Part shown: positions 18,350 to 27,654 of the stretch, piece after piece
How positions within the stretch are numbered: position 1 is the stretch's first letter
How the letters are laid out: each line of letters starts with the position of its first letter
Assembly: GCA_039105265.1 (NCBI GenBank)
Contig: JAPFFF010000017.1
Coordinates: 2,790,001 to 2,854,000, forward strand
Direction of reading: 5' to 3'
Origin: Tritrichomonas musculus
Taxonomy: Eukaryota; Parabasalia; Tritrichomonadida; Tritrichomonadidae
Length of the DNA: 64,000 bases
Program-made: the position numbers and the translations under genes
Notes under the pieces: model-generated
Database searches by the model: none
What the model saw: the letters and a program-made list of their open reading frames with translations, nothing else
Told to the model about the DNA's origin: nothing

Positions 18350-18970
18350 ATGTCTCTCCATAAGGCTAGAATTCTATCAAGTGAGAATGATGCGAGTGTT
18401 AAGCAAGAGCAGAATGTGAATATTAAGATCGCCGCGAATAGACCTCCACCTGTACAACCGGTATCATACCCTCAAGTCCCACAGATGCAACCCCAAATGG
18501 GATACACTAAAGGTCTAAACCCCGAAGGTGTATATACTCAAACTGGCACACAGGATGCAAATTTTACTACAGCCTCAACAACTGGTCCATATCCATCAGT
18601 TGCTCCAATAAACAGTCCTCCAACCGATCGTTCATTAGACCCCGACACTGACGACTTGGGTACCAAAAATAAATTCCTCGAGATATTGCTGAATATCTAT
18701 GAGACCAATCCACTGAGGATGAACAACTATCTCGTGTGTCATAGCAATACGCTGATGGAGCTCATTAAGATACTCACTAAGGCTGACAAGGTTGAGCTGG
18801 TCATCAATGAGGATAGTGGGTGCACTGGTTGTGTTTCAAACTCCAAGTACATGAAAATCGATAAGATATTGGTGTCCAAAAACGGGGTATCCAATGAGTT
18901 GAAATATGGATATAACCATGTATGGACCGAGCTCATAAGACACTCGATATCACTCAAAATTTGTATTTAA
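18350..18970 (+). CDS. 189-aa family protein, complete B copy (206 aa)
   Basis: Starts MSLHKARILSSENDASVKQE, so the N-terminal signature is shared with the A copies. A longer Pro/Gln/Thr linker (about residues 25-90) leads to the conserved C-terminal domain. It lies 42 bp after the MCP gene. Start chosen at ATG 18350, not the in-frame TTG upstream. Confidence 0.8.
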   Translation: MSLHKARILSSENDASVKQEQNVNIKIAANRPPPVQPVSYPQVPQMQPQMGYTKGLNPEGVYTQTGTQDANFTTASTTGPYPSVAPINSPPTDRSLDPDTDDLGTKNKFLEILLNIYETNPLRMNNYLVCHSNTLMELIKILTKADKVELVINEDSGCTGCVSNSKYMKIDKILVSKNGVSNELKYGYNHVWTELIRHSISLKICI

Positions 18971-18980
18971 ATTTGCATAA

Positions 18981-19130
18981 ATGTCCAGCGCAAGTGAAAT
19001 CATTATGAATATACTATTGGGATTGATATTGGTGACCAATGTAGTTGAACTGCTATTACTGGTATCTCTTACAGCTGAAGATGAACCACCTGAGCTGACT
19101 GATGAGCTGAGGCGCACACTATATGCGTAA
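18981..19130 (+). CDS. 49-aa single-pass membrane protein (B3)
   Basis: Same protein as at 15753-15902. Lies 10 bp after the 189-aa gene and 19 bp before the ATPase. Confidence 0.72.
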   Translation: MSSASEIIMNILLGLILVTNVVELLLLVSLTAEDEPPELTDELRRTLYA

Positions 19131-19149
19131 AAGCTTTATTTTTGATTAA

Positions 19150-20145
19150 ATGTTATATTACAAGCGCCTACAACCAACCCTTTTCGACTATACATCTATT
19201 GAATTATCAGACAGTTCCAGTGAAGATCCAATTGATTTTGATACATTCGATAGGTACCAGAAGCAGCAACCGGTATCCAAGAGATTCGATGTTAATGGGA
19301 GTTTCACTCCCACCCGCATCTTCGATGTTGATGCGGCTATGAGTGAGGCCTATTCCAAGAATAGGGATAAAATCACGAATGCATCCATAAGGCCAATCGC
19401 TAATGGGATCTATGCGTGGTACAATACTTTGAACATACTGGTGGCATCACAAGGCAAAGGCAAGAGCCATACAGTAATTCGCGATATCATTCAAATGAGT
19501 AGACTCAATAATGGGAGGTTTGGGGGAACCCCTGAGGATTCGCAGAATCCGTTCCACCTGATCGTGTATGTGAGTAAGAACGGTATTATAAATGATTCCA
19601 CATTTGAATCTCAACGCGAGCTCATCAACCTGCCCATTGAGGTCGTCGCTGATAGTAATGCTGAACGGTATTTGAAGGAGCTTGATCTATGGAAGGAGTT
19701 GTATAACAAATATAGCTCGGTTGGGAAGAGTGTAATAGATAATTCCAAGCTGCAGCAGATGTTTGAGTTCCTCCATATCAGCAAACTCGGGAAACCCAAT
19801 GCACCACTCAACACCATAATCCTGTGCGAGGACTTCATTAAGAGCAAGCTGTTGAAGTCAGCATACTTCACAAACTATATCACCCAGTTGCGTCATAAGA
19901 ACTCAATCGTATACATCAATATCCAGTTCTTCAAGGGTGTGCCAACCGATTACAAAAATAACTGCACATCATTCTTCATATTCAATGGGTTCTCACGACA
20001 GAAACTCAATTACATATATCAGCAGGTGAGCATACCGTGTGAGTTCGAGGAGTTGTGGCAAAAATATAGAACCTTATCTGGACATGATTTCATATTGGTG
20101 AACACGGTTGAACATGATATGCAAGTGGTGTACTCAAAGGTTTAG
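19150..20145 (+). CDS. Packaging ATPase with two in-frame inserts (B3), 331 aa
   Basis: Same as the B2 ATPase apart from two extra peptide stretches. Near residue 49 it gains 12 residues (NGSFTPTRIFDV), and near residue 126 it gains 11 (around FGGTPEDSQNP). Both come from palindromic DNA inserts H3 and H4. Walker A ASQGKGKSH and Walker B-like TIILCEDF are kept and the frame stays open, so the inserts are tolerated at least at the coding level. Confidence 0.85.
   Translation: MLYYKRLQPTLFDYTSIELSDSSSEDPIDFDTFDRYQKQQPVSKRFDVNGSFTPTRIFDVDAAMSEAYSKNRDKITNASIRPIANGIYAWYNTLNILVASQGKGKSHTVIRDIIQMSRLNNGRFGGTPEDSQNPFHLIVYVSKNGIINDSTFESQRELINLPIEVVADSNAERYLKELDLWKELYNKYSSVGKSVIDNSKLQQMFEFLHISKLGKPNAPLNTIILCEDFIKSKLLKSAYFTNYITQLRHKNSIVYINIQFFKGVPTDYKNNCTSFFIFNGFSRQKLNYIYQQVSIPCEFEELWQKYRTLSGHDFILVNTVEHDMQVVYSKV
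19285..19329. repeat. In-frame hairpin insert H3 with 9-bp direct repeats
   Basis: The 27 bp at 19294-19320 contain GGGAGT-TTC-ACTCCC and are flanked by TTCGATGTT on both sides (19285-19293 and 19321-19329). The near-identical B2 gene has a single TTCGATGTT and no insert (around 16059-16067). This is the footprint expected of a small mobile unit making a 9-bp target duplication. Confidence 0.8.
19522..19550. repeat. In-frame double hairpin H4
   Basis: GGGG-GAA-CCCC (19522-19532) followed by GGATTC-GCA-GAATCC (19536-19550). Absent from the otherwise near-identical B2 ATPase; net gain 33 bp. Confidence 0.8.
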
Positions 20146-20618
20146 GCAAACTCTGGGTCAGCATCCAATACCAAATCCTGATGCTTGCCGATGAATACAT
20201 CAGGTTCTGCAATATCGTATTTTTCACGTAATTTGGCAATGAGATCCTTGGTATTTATATTGGTTCTCTCAATCAAGTAGTTGTAATACGGACATTCCTT
20301 GTATTCGTGCTTTTCGGTATTCCCATTTACGAAGAACTCCTGCATGTTGACACTCAATTTGCGTCTACTATTGGATGTCAATTTGACAAATTCGAGGTTC
20401 TCCTTGAGCTTATTAGGGTAGAATCTAATGGTTTCAGTACCATTCTGGAGTGATACATATAGGACCCTCGCGAGGTACAATGAGTTCTTCAAGTTGAATG
20501 GGAACTTGTCACATAATATCGCGAAATTGCATTGTGCAAATTCATCAGGCTTTGGCAATAGGGCTACTAGTGTGTTGATGTATTCGTAGACATTGGAGTA
20601 GCTTGGAGTGGCTTCCAT
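20142..20618 (-). CDS. 158-aa conserved protein (B3)
   Basis: Near-identical to the B2 copy at 16845-17324, one residue shorter. Convergent with the ATPase by 4 bp. Confidence 0.8.
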   Translation of the reverse strand: MEATPSYSNVYEYINTLVALLPKPDEFAQCNFAILCDKFPFNLKNSLYLARVLYVSLQNGTETIRFYPNKLKENLEFVKLTSNSRRKLSVNMQEFFVNGNTEKHEYKECPYYNYLIERTNINTKDLIAKLREKYDIAEPDVFIGKHQDLVLDADPEFA

Positions 20619-20634
20619 TTGGGATGCGATAAAA

Positions 20635-21118
20635 AATCAATATTCAAATATAAAAATAGGTTTTCCCAAAATCATCTGAGTCCCCAAATATGGAATATTT
20701 TTGGCTGTTATGGTCTGTCCCATCGGTCTGTGTCGCCATCGGAACGTTCCATTAGCTTCGGCATGAAATGCCTAAGGAACGAAGTTCCGTTGCTCCATCG
20801 GTCTGTTCCATAGGTGGTCCCATAGGTGGTCCATAAGTGGTCCATAAGTGTGCCATATGCGGCCTATTTTCGGAATTTGTATGGGCCCGAATATGAGCGT
20901 TTTATAAGCGTTTTGGGGTGGGTTCACTATGGGCACAAAATGGGGAACTCTATGTGGCCCCCGAATATGGGTCCGAATGTGGGGTCAAATGCGGGTTCAA
21001 AATATGGTGCTGTGGGTGTATGCTATCTTTGATATTTGGAAGGGGGCCAAAAAGGGGCCTTTTAAAGCGTTTTAAGTGGGGATTTATCTGACCCCGATTC
21101 GGAACACCCTTCACTACT
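20635..21118. repeat. B3 right terminal region
   Basis: About 480 bp with no supported gene: one hairpin unit (20748-20797), ccataggtggtcc repeats, then a 300-bp outer block nearly identical to B1. It ends ttcactact. Confidence 0.75.
20748..20797. repeat. Hairpin unit in the B3 end
   Basis: Contains GGCAT-GAA-ATGCC and GGAAC-GAA-GTTCC in the same order as the B1 cluster, preceded by the palindrome GGAACGTTCC. Confidence 0.8.
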
Positions 21119-21453
21119 AATGTCAAATCGCTTTATGCCCTAAATGTTATAGCTTGTTCAATAAAAACGGTTTAACAAAGTCATTAAAATTAAAAGGTGT
21201 ATCTTTAAAGAAAAATAATATCAAATCATCAGATTACAAAGAAGTTATTGATGAAGGAATCATCAAACGCTGCAAGAATGTAAACCTCCAAATGATTAAA
21301 AATAAAATGTCTAAGATAACTGTTTCCAAGAATGCTTTGACAGGAAAACACACAAAGATGATTGTCCTACCAAACCAATCATGTTTGCCCTTCATCAATG
21401 GTTTATCAGCTAAAGACATATATTATGGTCCATTAATCACTGAAACAATTTGA
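21119..21453 (+). CDS. Protein-primed DNA polymerase B, C-terminal portion (X), interrupted by B3
   Basis: About 110 residues matching the polymerase C-terminus: ALCPKCYSL, KLKGVSLKKNNIKSSDYKEV, MSKITVSKNALTGKHTKM, LPFINGLSAKDIYY. The upstream part lies beyond the B3 insertion. Confidence 0.8.
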
Positions 21454-21709
21454 TTAATGACATTTGCTTGTTGGTTCAATGCATTGGTCAGGATTTTATT
21501 TTTGCGTTCAAGATTCATCAACCTTTCGAGGATTTGATTATTGATAATCCTTTGTGATGATTTGAATTCATCAATTTCGTTATTGAAGTCTGTTTGTTGT
21601 TGTTCAAATGAAACTTTATTATTCAAAGCCTTTGTTGAATCAATTGACAGCACACCGTTTCTTGATGTGAATTTGTAATTCGTTAACGGATATTGTGTGT
21701 TCAGTTCTT
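21423..21709 (-). CDS. 176-aa family protein, C-terminal portion (X), interrupted by C2
   Basis: The coiled-coil C-terminal half (NQILERLMNLERKNKILTNA, NQQANVINQIVSVI) resembles the ends of the A3/A4 176-aa proteins (HINKLSNVVDQQSKVINEY). It overlaps the polymerase gene tail-to-tail by 31 bp. The remainder lies beyond C2. Confidence 0.55.
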
Positions 21710-22005
21710 AGTAGTATATGTATGTTCGTATTGGTGGTCGAATAATTTTTCTAGGTCTCCCAATACCAGGAACCAAGCTCAAAACCTCATTTTAAAAATT
21801 AACGAAAAACTTATCCACAGGGTTTAAATTTTAATTAGCCTTCATAATCTGTTGTAGAACAAGGCCTGTCATAAAGCGCTAAACACTCATTTTAAAATTT
21901 ATTTCAAAGTTAATTCGGGATTTAAAAATTAAATAAGGGCTCCAGAATAAACCTGAGAACAAGTTATAAAATTTTAAATTAAGAATTTGTTTTTTTTTTA
22001 TCTTA
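21710..22005. repeat. C2 left terminal sequence
   Basis: About 300 bp, AT-rich, no gene. Only the first 28 bp or so clearly match the C1 end, so the inner parts of these ends evolve fast. Confidence 0.6.
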
Positions 22006-22012
22006 TTTAAAA

Positions 22013-22453
22013 ATGCAACAACGCATCGACCATATCATTTCTGAATTACTTGCTTTGAAAACCGAATTCGAACAATTAAATAATATATCAAATGAAACAC
22101 AAATTGAACAACCAACTGAATTTGAGGTCAACGAAGTTGCCCGAGGCTATGCCGAGGCACAAAGTGTCGAACCATCAACTGAATCAACTGAATCAACTGA
22201 ACAATCAAATGAATTAAATCCTATACGAAGAAGAACAAATCGTTCATTTCCATTAAACAAATCCAAATTCCTTAATGATGAACAGAGAGACCAAGTTCTT
22301 CAATTTGCTTCTGACCATAAAGAAACAATTATGAACCAACCAAGGTCAAATCGAATTCAATTCCTTCAGAATCTAATTCGTGAACAATTAAATATCAATT
22401 TATCGTTATACATGACGGGAAAGCTGATTCAAATAATCTCATCCAACAATTAA
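22013..22453 (+). CDS. Small 'NKSK' family protein, 146 aa (C2)
   Basis: Helical N-terminus (QRIDHIISELLALKTEFEQL), acidic Ser/Thr/Glu linker and the basic domain RRTNRSFPLNKSKFLNDEQR, then LIREQLNINLSLYMTGKL. It contains hairpin insert H6 in the linker. Start follows a long T run and tttaaaaATG. Confidence 0.75.
   Translation: MQQRIDHIISELLALKTEFEQLNNISNETQIEQPTEFEVNEVARGYAEAQSVEPSTESTESTEQSNELNPIRRRTNRSFPLNKSKFLNDEQRDQVLQFASDHKETIMNQPRSNRIQFLQNLIREQLNINLSLYMTGKLIQIISSNN
22129..22166. repeat. In-frame hairpin cluster H6
   Basis: Three short stems with 3-base loops: CAAC-GAA-GTTG (22129-22139), GGC-TAT-GCC (22145-22153) and CAC-AAA-GTG (22158-22166). The strand-reversed string resembles part of the B1 cluster (ggacaactttgttgacctc, 14842-14860), tying coding and intergenic copies together. 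Confidence 0.65.
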
Positions 22454-22478
22454 GCTAAAAAAATTTTTTTTATACTAT

Positions 22479-22935
22479 TTATGCCTTAAAGCATGCAAGT
22501 GTTTTATTATCTATTATTGCAGTTATGATTCCGACAGTCATGCGTTTTATTTTTGATGTTATTGCTGTCTCTCCTGAAAGAACTTTCAACTTATTGTCTT
22601 CATTATCTATAAACACTTCATCCCCGATTGAATAACATGAAGAATCATTAACTTTCAAAAGATAATCACCATGTGAACTAAATGTGATACATTTATTTTT
22701 GTCATCGATTCTCACACATATACCGACATACTCCTTCCATGTTCCTGATGTTTTGACACTACAAATACAATCAGTTGTATCATCTGCTGTTGATGGTTTC
22801 CATTCATCACCAACATGTTTGTAAACCTTACCTGTCATATACACAGGAGAACCAACAACGAAATCACTAACAGAGTTCATTGATGATTCAATCGGCGAGT
22901 AATGAGTGATGGTTGTGTTTGATGTACCGTACATC
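22479..22935 (-). CDS. Fibre-like protein, C-terminal domain (C2), interrupted by D
   Basis: About 150 residues of the conserved tip: MYGTSNTTITHYSPIESSMN, GSPVYMTGKVYKH, CICSVKTSGTWKEYVGICV, GDEVFIDNEDNKLK, GIITAIIDNKTLACFKA. The N-terminal part lies beyond D, outside the window. Confidence 0.8.
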
Positions 22936-23200
22936 AGTAGTAATGGTCTGTGCGGGATGACCATCTAATAATTTTACTCGTACCTTGCCCAGCATACCTT
23001 GCAAGCCAACAAGCTCAGGTATAAAAAATCAGGTATGTGTACTTGTTATTGTTTTTACCCGTGTTTCCATTACTAACCTATACATTTGAATAATTTTCTG
23101 GAACCCTTTATCAACTCATTATGTTTTGATAGGATAACTAAGTTTTTACAATTTTTCAAAAATTATATTTTTTAAAAATTTTTTTATTTTTTATTTCCAC
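22936..23200. repeat. D left terminal sequence
   Basis: About 265 bp before the first gene; AT-rich, no gene seen. The other D end is outside the window, so the TIR length cannot be measured. Confidence 0.6.
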
Positions 23201-23208
23201 TACATATA

Positions 23209-23607
23209 ATGGAAGCCTTTGCTAATTATGCTGCTAAACAACTCCGTACATATAAAACACCTATGTACGACCTTTTTGCTGACATTTGTGATAAAGTCAT
23301 TGATGGTGACCGTGATGCTATTGATGTTGTTGAACCCTTTATTATAGACGCACAAATGGATATATTCAGAGAACAGAATCACTTATACATATCTTTTCAT
23401 GATGAAAATGCTGCTTTTCGTGAGTATGGAGAAATATTTGATTACTATATTGATGAGCTTACTGGTGATTACGATGATTATGGTATACCATATCACTTTC
23501 CAAAGAAGTTTTACGATGAGGTATGGGAATTCTTCCAATACACTGATGAGGGCAAGAAATGCATGAATGAATTCAATCCAAACACTGATAAGATTCAGGA
23601 AATTTAA
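23209..23607 (+). CDS. Unknown acidic protein, 132 aa (D)
   Basis: Starts MEAFANYAAKQLRTYKTPMY; acidic and aromatic (FDYYIDELTGDYDDYGIPYH; EVWEFFQYTDEGKK). It has no counterpart in A or B elements. It is the first gene inside the D end and precedes the polymerase by 83 bp. No family recognised. Confidence 0.6.
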   Translation: MEAFANYAAKQLRTYKTPMYDLFADICDKVIDGDRDAIDVVEPFIIDAQMDIFREQNHLYISFHDENAAFREYGEIFDYYIDELTGDYDDYGIPYHFPKKFYDEVWEFFQYTDEGKKCMNEFNPNTDKIQEI

Positions 23608-23690
23608 TTAAAAAAGCAATTATTATTTTTGTATTTTAAATATTTTAAATATTTTAATTTTATTCTTATACAAAACGAACCAAACGCCAA

Positions 23691-25742
23691 ATGACAAATT
23701 TAATACCAGAAACATTATTCAATTTGGATACAGAAACAATAACCAAATTCATTGCGATTCTGAACACTAAATTAAATGCTAATATTATTATTGACCAAGA
23801 CAACAATATAAATATTACAAGGCTATGTAAATATTTCAACGACAATAATGCTTACAATATTCTTCTTGGTGATATTAAGCCTGATGAATTAGCTCCTACA
23901 GATGTTATTGATGAAATTACCATTAATAATTACATTGATGAAGTTATCAAACAAAACCAACAACGAATAACAACAATAATTAATACACCCGAAGTAAATG
24001 AACCAGAAAACGAAGAACTGTACGAGTACCTTAAGAAAAATGGTCAACAATTCACTAGTAAGCATAATGATTTTCTAATAGTTAATTTTCCAAATGATTT
24101 CGATAGAGCAGTAGCAGCTTTGCAAGCATATGACTACCCAGAAGCTTTGGTTAAAGAACGTAATGATCATGGTAAACCTATTGTTACATATTATTTCAAT
24201 GAAATATCATCTCTAGCAAACATATATGATGCCTTGCTTCATGTTTACCAAAGTGAACTAAAACCATTTAAAATACACTTTCAACTTTCAGGAGTCTTTG
24301 AAACAAGTACCTTTGACTTTGAAACTTATGAAGAAAAATATGATTATGAGGCTAGAGAGATCAGATGGCAAAACTACAAATCTGCCATACCAATTATAGT
24401 AAAAGATGAACGAAACCTTGATGAATGCAAAATGTATATAGAAACTGTGCTAAACAGCTATGAAACAACTTCTTCAAACAATAAACTAACAATTGTACAC
24501 TCAATATCCTTTACGATATCGAGAATGCGTAAGGTTACAGGTCGTATCAAAGATCTTCCAGAAATATTCAAGAAGAGTAATAATTATATAATTGTTGATG
24601 ATGAAGATGATAATTTATGTTGGTATCGATTTCTTGCTTGTTGTTTGTTTCCTGAATTGACTAATACAACCAAATACGACATCAAACATCGTACTAAACG
24701 TGCCAAGAAACTGCTACTTGAGGAATATGGAATAACTTATACAACAAAAATACCAAAGCATGCACAAACAATATTGGACAATTTTCAAGGAGTAACAATG
24801 GAGGAAATGAAAGAATTAGCCGAAAAACATAAAATCAACATAAACATATATGAATACAACAATGACAAACAATATGACTTACAGGAACAATGGTATTTCA
24901 ACAAAGATTACACAACTTATTCAGCCTTATTATTTACCAAAGACCTTACTGTTCATATTATGTTTATCAAAGATGCTGAAAAACTTACTGCAATTCATGT
25001 TTGTCCAAAATGCAATTCTTATGTTCATTACGGGCATAGTAATATCAAACGTTTCGATGATCATGTCAAACATTGTGATGGTAAGTATAAGAAACAATTT
25101 GTACCAGCCAAGGAAGCTTTACCATATTGTCCACATATTTTAAACAATCCAGTCTATGAGTATTGTCTTGCACACGGATTACCATGGAAACCGAATATCT
25201 ATTACATAACATATGACTTTGAAACAATGGATCAAGTTGTAAATACAGAAGCCAGTAAATCAACTATTATCAATTCACGGCTCTTACCGTTATCAGTTTC
25301 CTCATGCGTAAAGTCCGCTTCTGGCTTAACAACAAAGCATTTTAGTTTACAGGATAACAAAGATTTCATTCCATTATGGCTTGATTGGCTTTTTGAACAA
25401 TCATTAATTGTATACAAAGACAAACAACAATACTCATGTGTACCTGAAAAGATAGACAACAGTATAACTACCATAACGGTATTTGGTTTCAATTCTTCAA
25501 GATTTGATAGTAATCTATTCAAACAATATCTTAATGCCTCTCATTGGAAAATTGAATCAAATAGCATCATTGGAACATTATCATCACTAAAACAATTCGT
25601 ACTTACTTCAACTAAATATCCAACCAAACTTCGTTTTATAGATGCTCAAGCTTTTGTTGCCGGTGGAACATTAAAGCAATTTGGTGTTGACTTTGGAGGT
25701 GAAACCAATAGTAACAAGGGAGTCTTTCCGTATGAGGCCCTC
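23691..25742 (+). CDS. Protein-primed DNA polymerase B, N-terminal portion (D), interrupted by A3
   Basis: About 684 residues. They include the OTU-like core DDNLCWYRFLACCLFPEL with a downstream HIMFI, zinc-finger-like CPKCNSYVHYGH...H.KHCDG, exonuclease I TYDFETMDQ and exonuclease II FGFNSSRFDSNLFK. The sequence has drifted a lot from the A polymerases but the domain order is the same. The A3 end follows at 25743. The segment 24226-25742 is repeated almost exactly at 29028-30545. Confidence 0.85.
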
Positions 25743-25815
25743 AGAGAGTACTATAGACCGGCTCGACAGGGGATAAAAAAGGGGTATCAAAAGGGGTAGG
25801 GTTAAAATACATATC
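25743..25815. repeat. A3 outer terminal block
   Basis: The outermost 70 bp or so of an A-type end, including ataaaaaaggggtatc and ggttaaaatacata. The same block recurs at about 26238-26290 beyond the 119-aa gene. Confidence 0.75.
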
Positions 25816-25846
25816 TTTGATTTTTTAATTTAATTTTTTATCATTA

Positions 25847-26206
25847 ATGAAAGTCATGTATTATGTTGATGACGGAGTTCGCGTATTTTACACACCAAAG
25901 AAACGCTTGAATATGTGGGATAAGTCAGTTAAAGAATTCTTGACGAAAATCAATAATGACAAGGAATTTGCCTTGAAGTGTTGTAATTATAAAGCCACCA
26001 AAGAACAATTTGATGAATTCTTTAATGAATATGATTGTGAGATATATACATATCCTAAAGACATGATGATTTTTGAATTCGTACGATTTTATAGAAGAAA
26101 TGAACCTGAACGTGTAATGTTAGCTTCTATCAATGACTTCTTTAATCATCCGAATAAAAGATTTCGTAAAATACCAATTCGTAAGGGAAACACAAATAAC
26201 AAATAA
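25847..26206 (+). CDS. Unknown 119-aa cargo protein (A3)
   Basis: Starts MKVMYYVDDGVRVFYTPKKR, with many aromatic and charged residues (FDEFFNEYDCEIYTYPKDMM) and a basic C-terminus. It sits between two copies of the A3 terminal block and is absent from A1 and A4, so it looks like a later addition inside the end. A tcattaATG leader fits the other genes. No family recognised. Confidence 0.55.
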   Translation: MKVMYYVDDGVRVFYTPKKRLNMWDKSVKEFLTKINNDKEFALKCCNYKATKEQFDEFFNEYDCEIYTYPKDMMIFEFVRFYRRNEPERVMLASINDFFNHPNKRFRKIPIRKGNTNNK

Positions 26207-26237
26207 ATGAATTGTTTTATTAATGTTTTATTTTTGG

Positions 26238-26461
26238 AGGGGTGATAAAAAAGGGGTATCAAAAGGGGTAGGGTTAAAATACATATTTTAAGTTGACGGT
26301 AGACACTTTTGAATCTTCATCTTTGAACTTGTTTAGTAGTATATATCAGTCGGTTTCCGTCAGGTGAAGCCCGCCGTCAACACGACTAATGAACAAAAAT
26401 AACACAACTCAAAAAATCGAACTTTCAAAAATTTTTTATTTTTTTATCAGCAATTTATAAA
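26238..26461. repeat. A3 second terminal block and T-rich leader
   Basis: Repeats the terminal block, then carries the 90-bp GTTGACGG...CCGTCAAC mini-element (26292-26381) and the aaaattttttatttttttatcagc leader of the small TIR gene. Confidence 0.75.
26292..26381. repeat. 90-bp mini-element with 8-bp inverted ends (A3)
   Basis: Bounded by GTTGACGG and CCGTCAAC. Present in A3 and in both A4 TIRs but absent at the matching place in A1 and in the outer A3 block. Confidence 0.7.
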
Positions 26462-26668
26462 ATGTCAAACCAAGCCGAAACATTAAGCACCCTCATTAAT
26501 AGAATCAATAAAAAGCTAAAAGGATGGATTCCGGCATTAAAATACCTCTACGATAATGATGATATCATAGATGAAGTACTAAAAGAGATAAATCACTTTA
26601 TTAAACAACTAAAGAAATTCAACGGTCCTGCTGAATTAATAGCTGAACTTGAAGAACTCATTTATTAG
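26462..26668 (+). CDS. 68-aa helical protein encoded in the TIR (A3)
   Basis: Starts MSNQAETLSTLINRINKKLK; helical, with an acidic end (AELIAELEELIY). A1, A2-type and A4 ends carry only shorter remnants of this sequence, so A3 is the one copy with the full frame. It overlaps the next gene tail-to-tail by 11 bp. Function unknown. Confidence 0.5.
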   Translation: MSNQAETLSTLINRINKKLKGWIPALKYLYDNDDIIDEVLKEINHFIKQLKKFNGPAELIAELEELIY

Positions 26669-26885
26669 ACAATTCATTTAATTCATTCTCAAGCTGATGA
26701 ACTTTATTTTTGAGGCTGTTGATGTCTTCTATAAGAGACTCACGAACGGCGAGACCGTCAGAGCCAAGCATTCCCGATTTGATATTGTTGAGATATTGTT
26801 TGTAATCATAACACTTTTCTTTCAAGTTTCGTTTGATACGTTTTAATTCCGGTATTTCTTTCTTGTATTCTGTTAGTTCACTCAT
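26658..26885 (-). CDS. 75-aa coiled-coil protein (A3)
   Basis: Lys/Glu-rich coiled coil (ELKRIKRNLKEKCYDYKQYL; INSLKNKVHQLENELNELSN). Nearly the same as A4 33733-33960. It is head-to-head with the 77-aa gene, 14 bp apart. Confidence 0.65.
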   Translation of the reverse strand: MSELTEYKKEIPELKRIKRNLKEKCYDYKQYLNNIKSGMLGSDGLAVRESLIEDINSLKNKVHQLENELNELSNK

Positions 26886-26899
26886 TTAATAACAATTAA

Positions 26900-27133
26900 A
26901 TGTCTGTTATTAATCAAATGAGAACCGTTCATGATGATAAACACAAAAACTATTTTGATAGATTACAATTAACGATGCAAAAGAATAGAACAAAAATAAA
27001 CTCAGCTCCGACAGTGAAATGTTATAATGAAAAAGGTAATGTATTTCATGAACCACAGCCAAAAACGACTAAATCATTAAATCATCATGATTCACTTAAT
27101 CATTCTGTGGTTGTCAGGAGCAACAACATTTAA
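26900..27133 (+). CDS. 77-aa conserved protein (A3)
   Basis: Starts MSVINQMRTVHDDKHKNYFD; basic N-terminal half, His/Ser-rich C-terminus. Identical or nearly so to the A4 copy, so the comparison says little about selection. Its end overlaps the 176-aa gene by 42 bp. Confidence 0.5.
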   Translation: MSVINQMRTVHDDKHKNYFDRLQLTMQKNRTKINSAPTVKCYNEKGNVFHEPQPKTTKSLNHHDSLNHSVVVRSNNI

Positions 27134-27622
27134 AAAGTATTCATTAATGACTTTTGATTGTTGGTCAACAACATTTGAAAGCTTATTTATATGTTCTTCA
27201 AGTATTTTATTTTTATCGATGAGCTGTTTAATGATGATATCAACGTGAATCAACTTACTGTCAAACAAATCGCGAAGTTCATCAGTTTTGGAAGATATAA
27301 CATCAACTGTTTCTCTCAGAATAATAATATCAGCGGTGATATTGTCATTCTCAAGTGTTTTAGTGATTGTATTCCCGACTTTCTTCAAATAAATGTCTCC
27401 GTCACATCGTTTTCCTTCTTTGCAATTACGTTTTGTGATTTTGTATTCATTTCCGTCATTAGTGATGATTTTATAAATCTTGTTCAAATAGTTTGTCGTT
27501 TGTGATTTCATTTGATCAATATTTTTATGACAGAACAAATCGAATTCTTCAAGTGATTTAAATACTTTAACTTCATTTCTGTCTTCATTTATTATTTTAA
27601 CTTCATTGATGTTTTCATTCAT
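27092..27622 (-). CDS. 176-aa protein with C-terminal coiled coil (A3)
   Basis: The N-terminal half has a compact region with Cys residues (KITKRNCKEGKRCDGDIYLK). The C-terminal half is a heptad-like coil (IIKQLIDKNKILEEHINKLS). A diverged relative is at 21423-21709. An attachment or oligomerisation role is a guess. Confidence 0.7.
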   Translation of the reverse strand: MNENINEVKIINEDRNEVKVFKSLEEFDLFCHKNIDQMKSQTTNYLNKIYKIITNDGNEYKITKRNCKEGKRCDGDIYLKKVGNTITKTLENDNITADIIILRETVDVISSKTDELRDLFDSKLIHVDIIIKQLIDKNKILEEHINKLSNVVDQQSKVINEYFLNVVAPDNHRMIK

Positions 27623-27654
27623 TTGAGTTTATGATAAAACGTTTATAGATATCA

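Larger units (their letters stand above)
17695..21118. mobile_element. Maverick B3, right-hand part
   Basis: B-lineage element interrupted at its MCP gene by B2 and ending at 21118 inside a polymerase gene of element X (adjoining 6-mer aatgtc, 21119-21124). Order: MCP C-terminal portion, 189-aa gene, 49-aa gene, ATPase, 158-aa gene (-), terminal repeat. The MCP gene directly precedes the 189-aa gene, unlike in A4, where they are about 15.6 kb apart. Confidence 0.8.
21119..21709. mobile_element. Maverick X, internal fragment (oldest layer)
   Basis: 591 bp left between the right end of B3 and the left end of C2. It holds the tail of a polymerase gene (+) and part of a 176-aa family gene (-), convergent and overlapping. 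As the layer that contains both nests it should be the oldest insertion in view. Confidence 0.65.
21710..22935. mobile_element. Maverick C2, left-end part
   Basis: Left end of a C-lineage element, starting AGTAGTATATGTATGTTCGT and matching the C1 end in reverse. Parts: about 300 bp of terminal sequence, small basic gene (+), fibre gene C-terminal portion (-). The fibre gene is interrupted at 22936 by element D. The 6-mer before its left end is gttctt (21704-21709). Confidence 0.75.

Noticed and set aside
25847-26206. 119-aa protein as a capsid maturation protease
   Set aside because: No His-Asp/Glu-Gln-Cys order of adenain-type proteases is visible.
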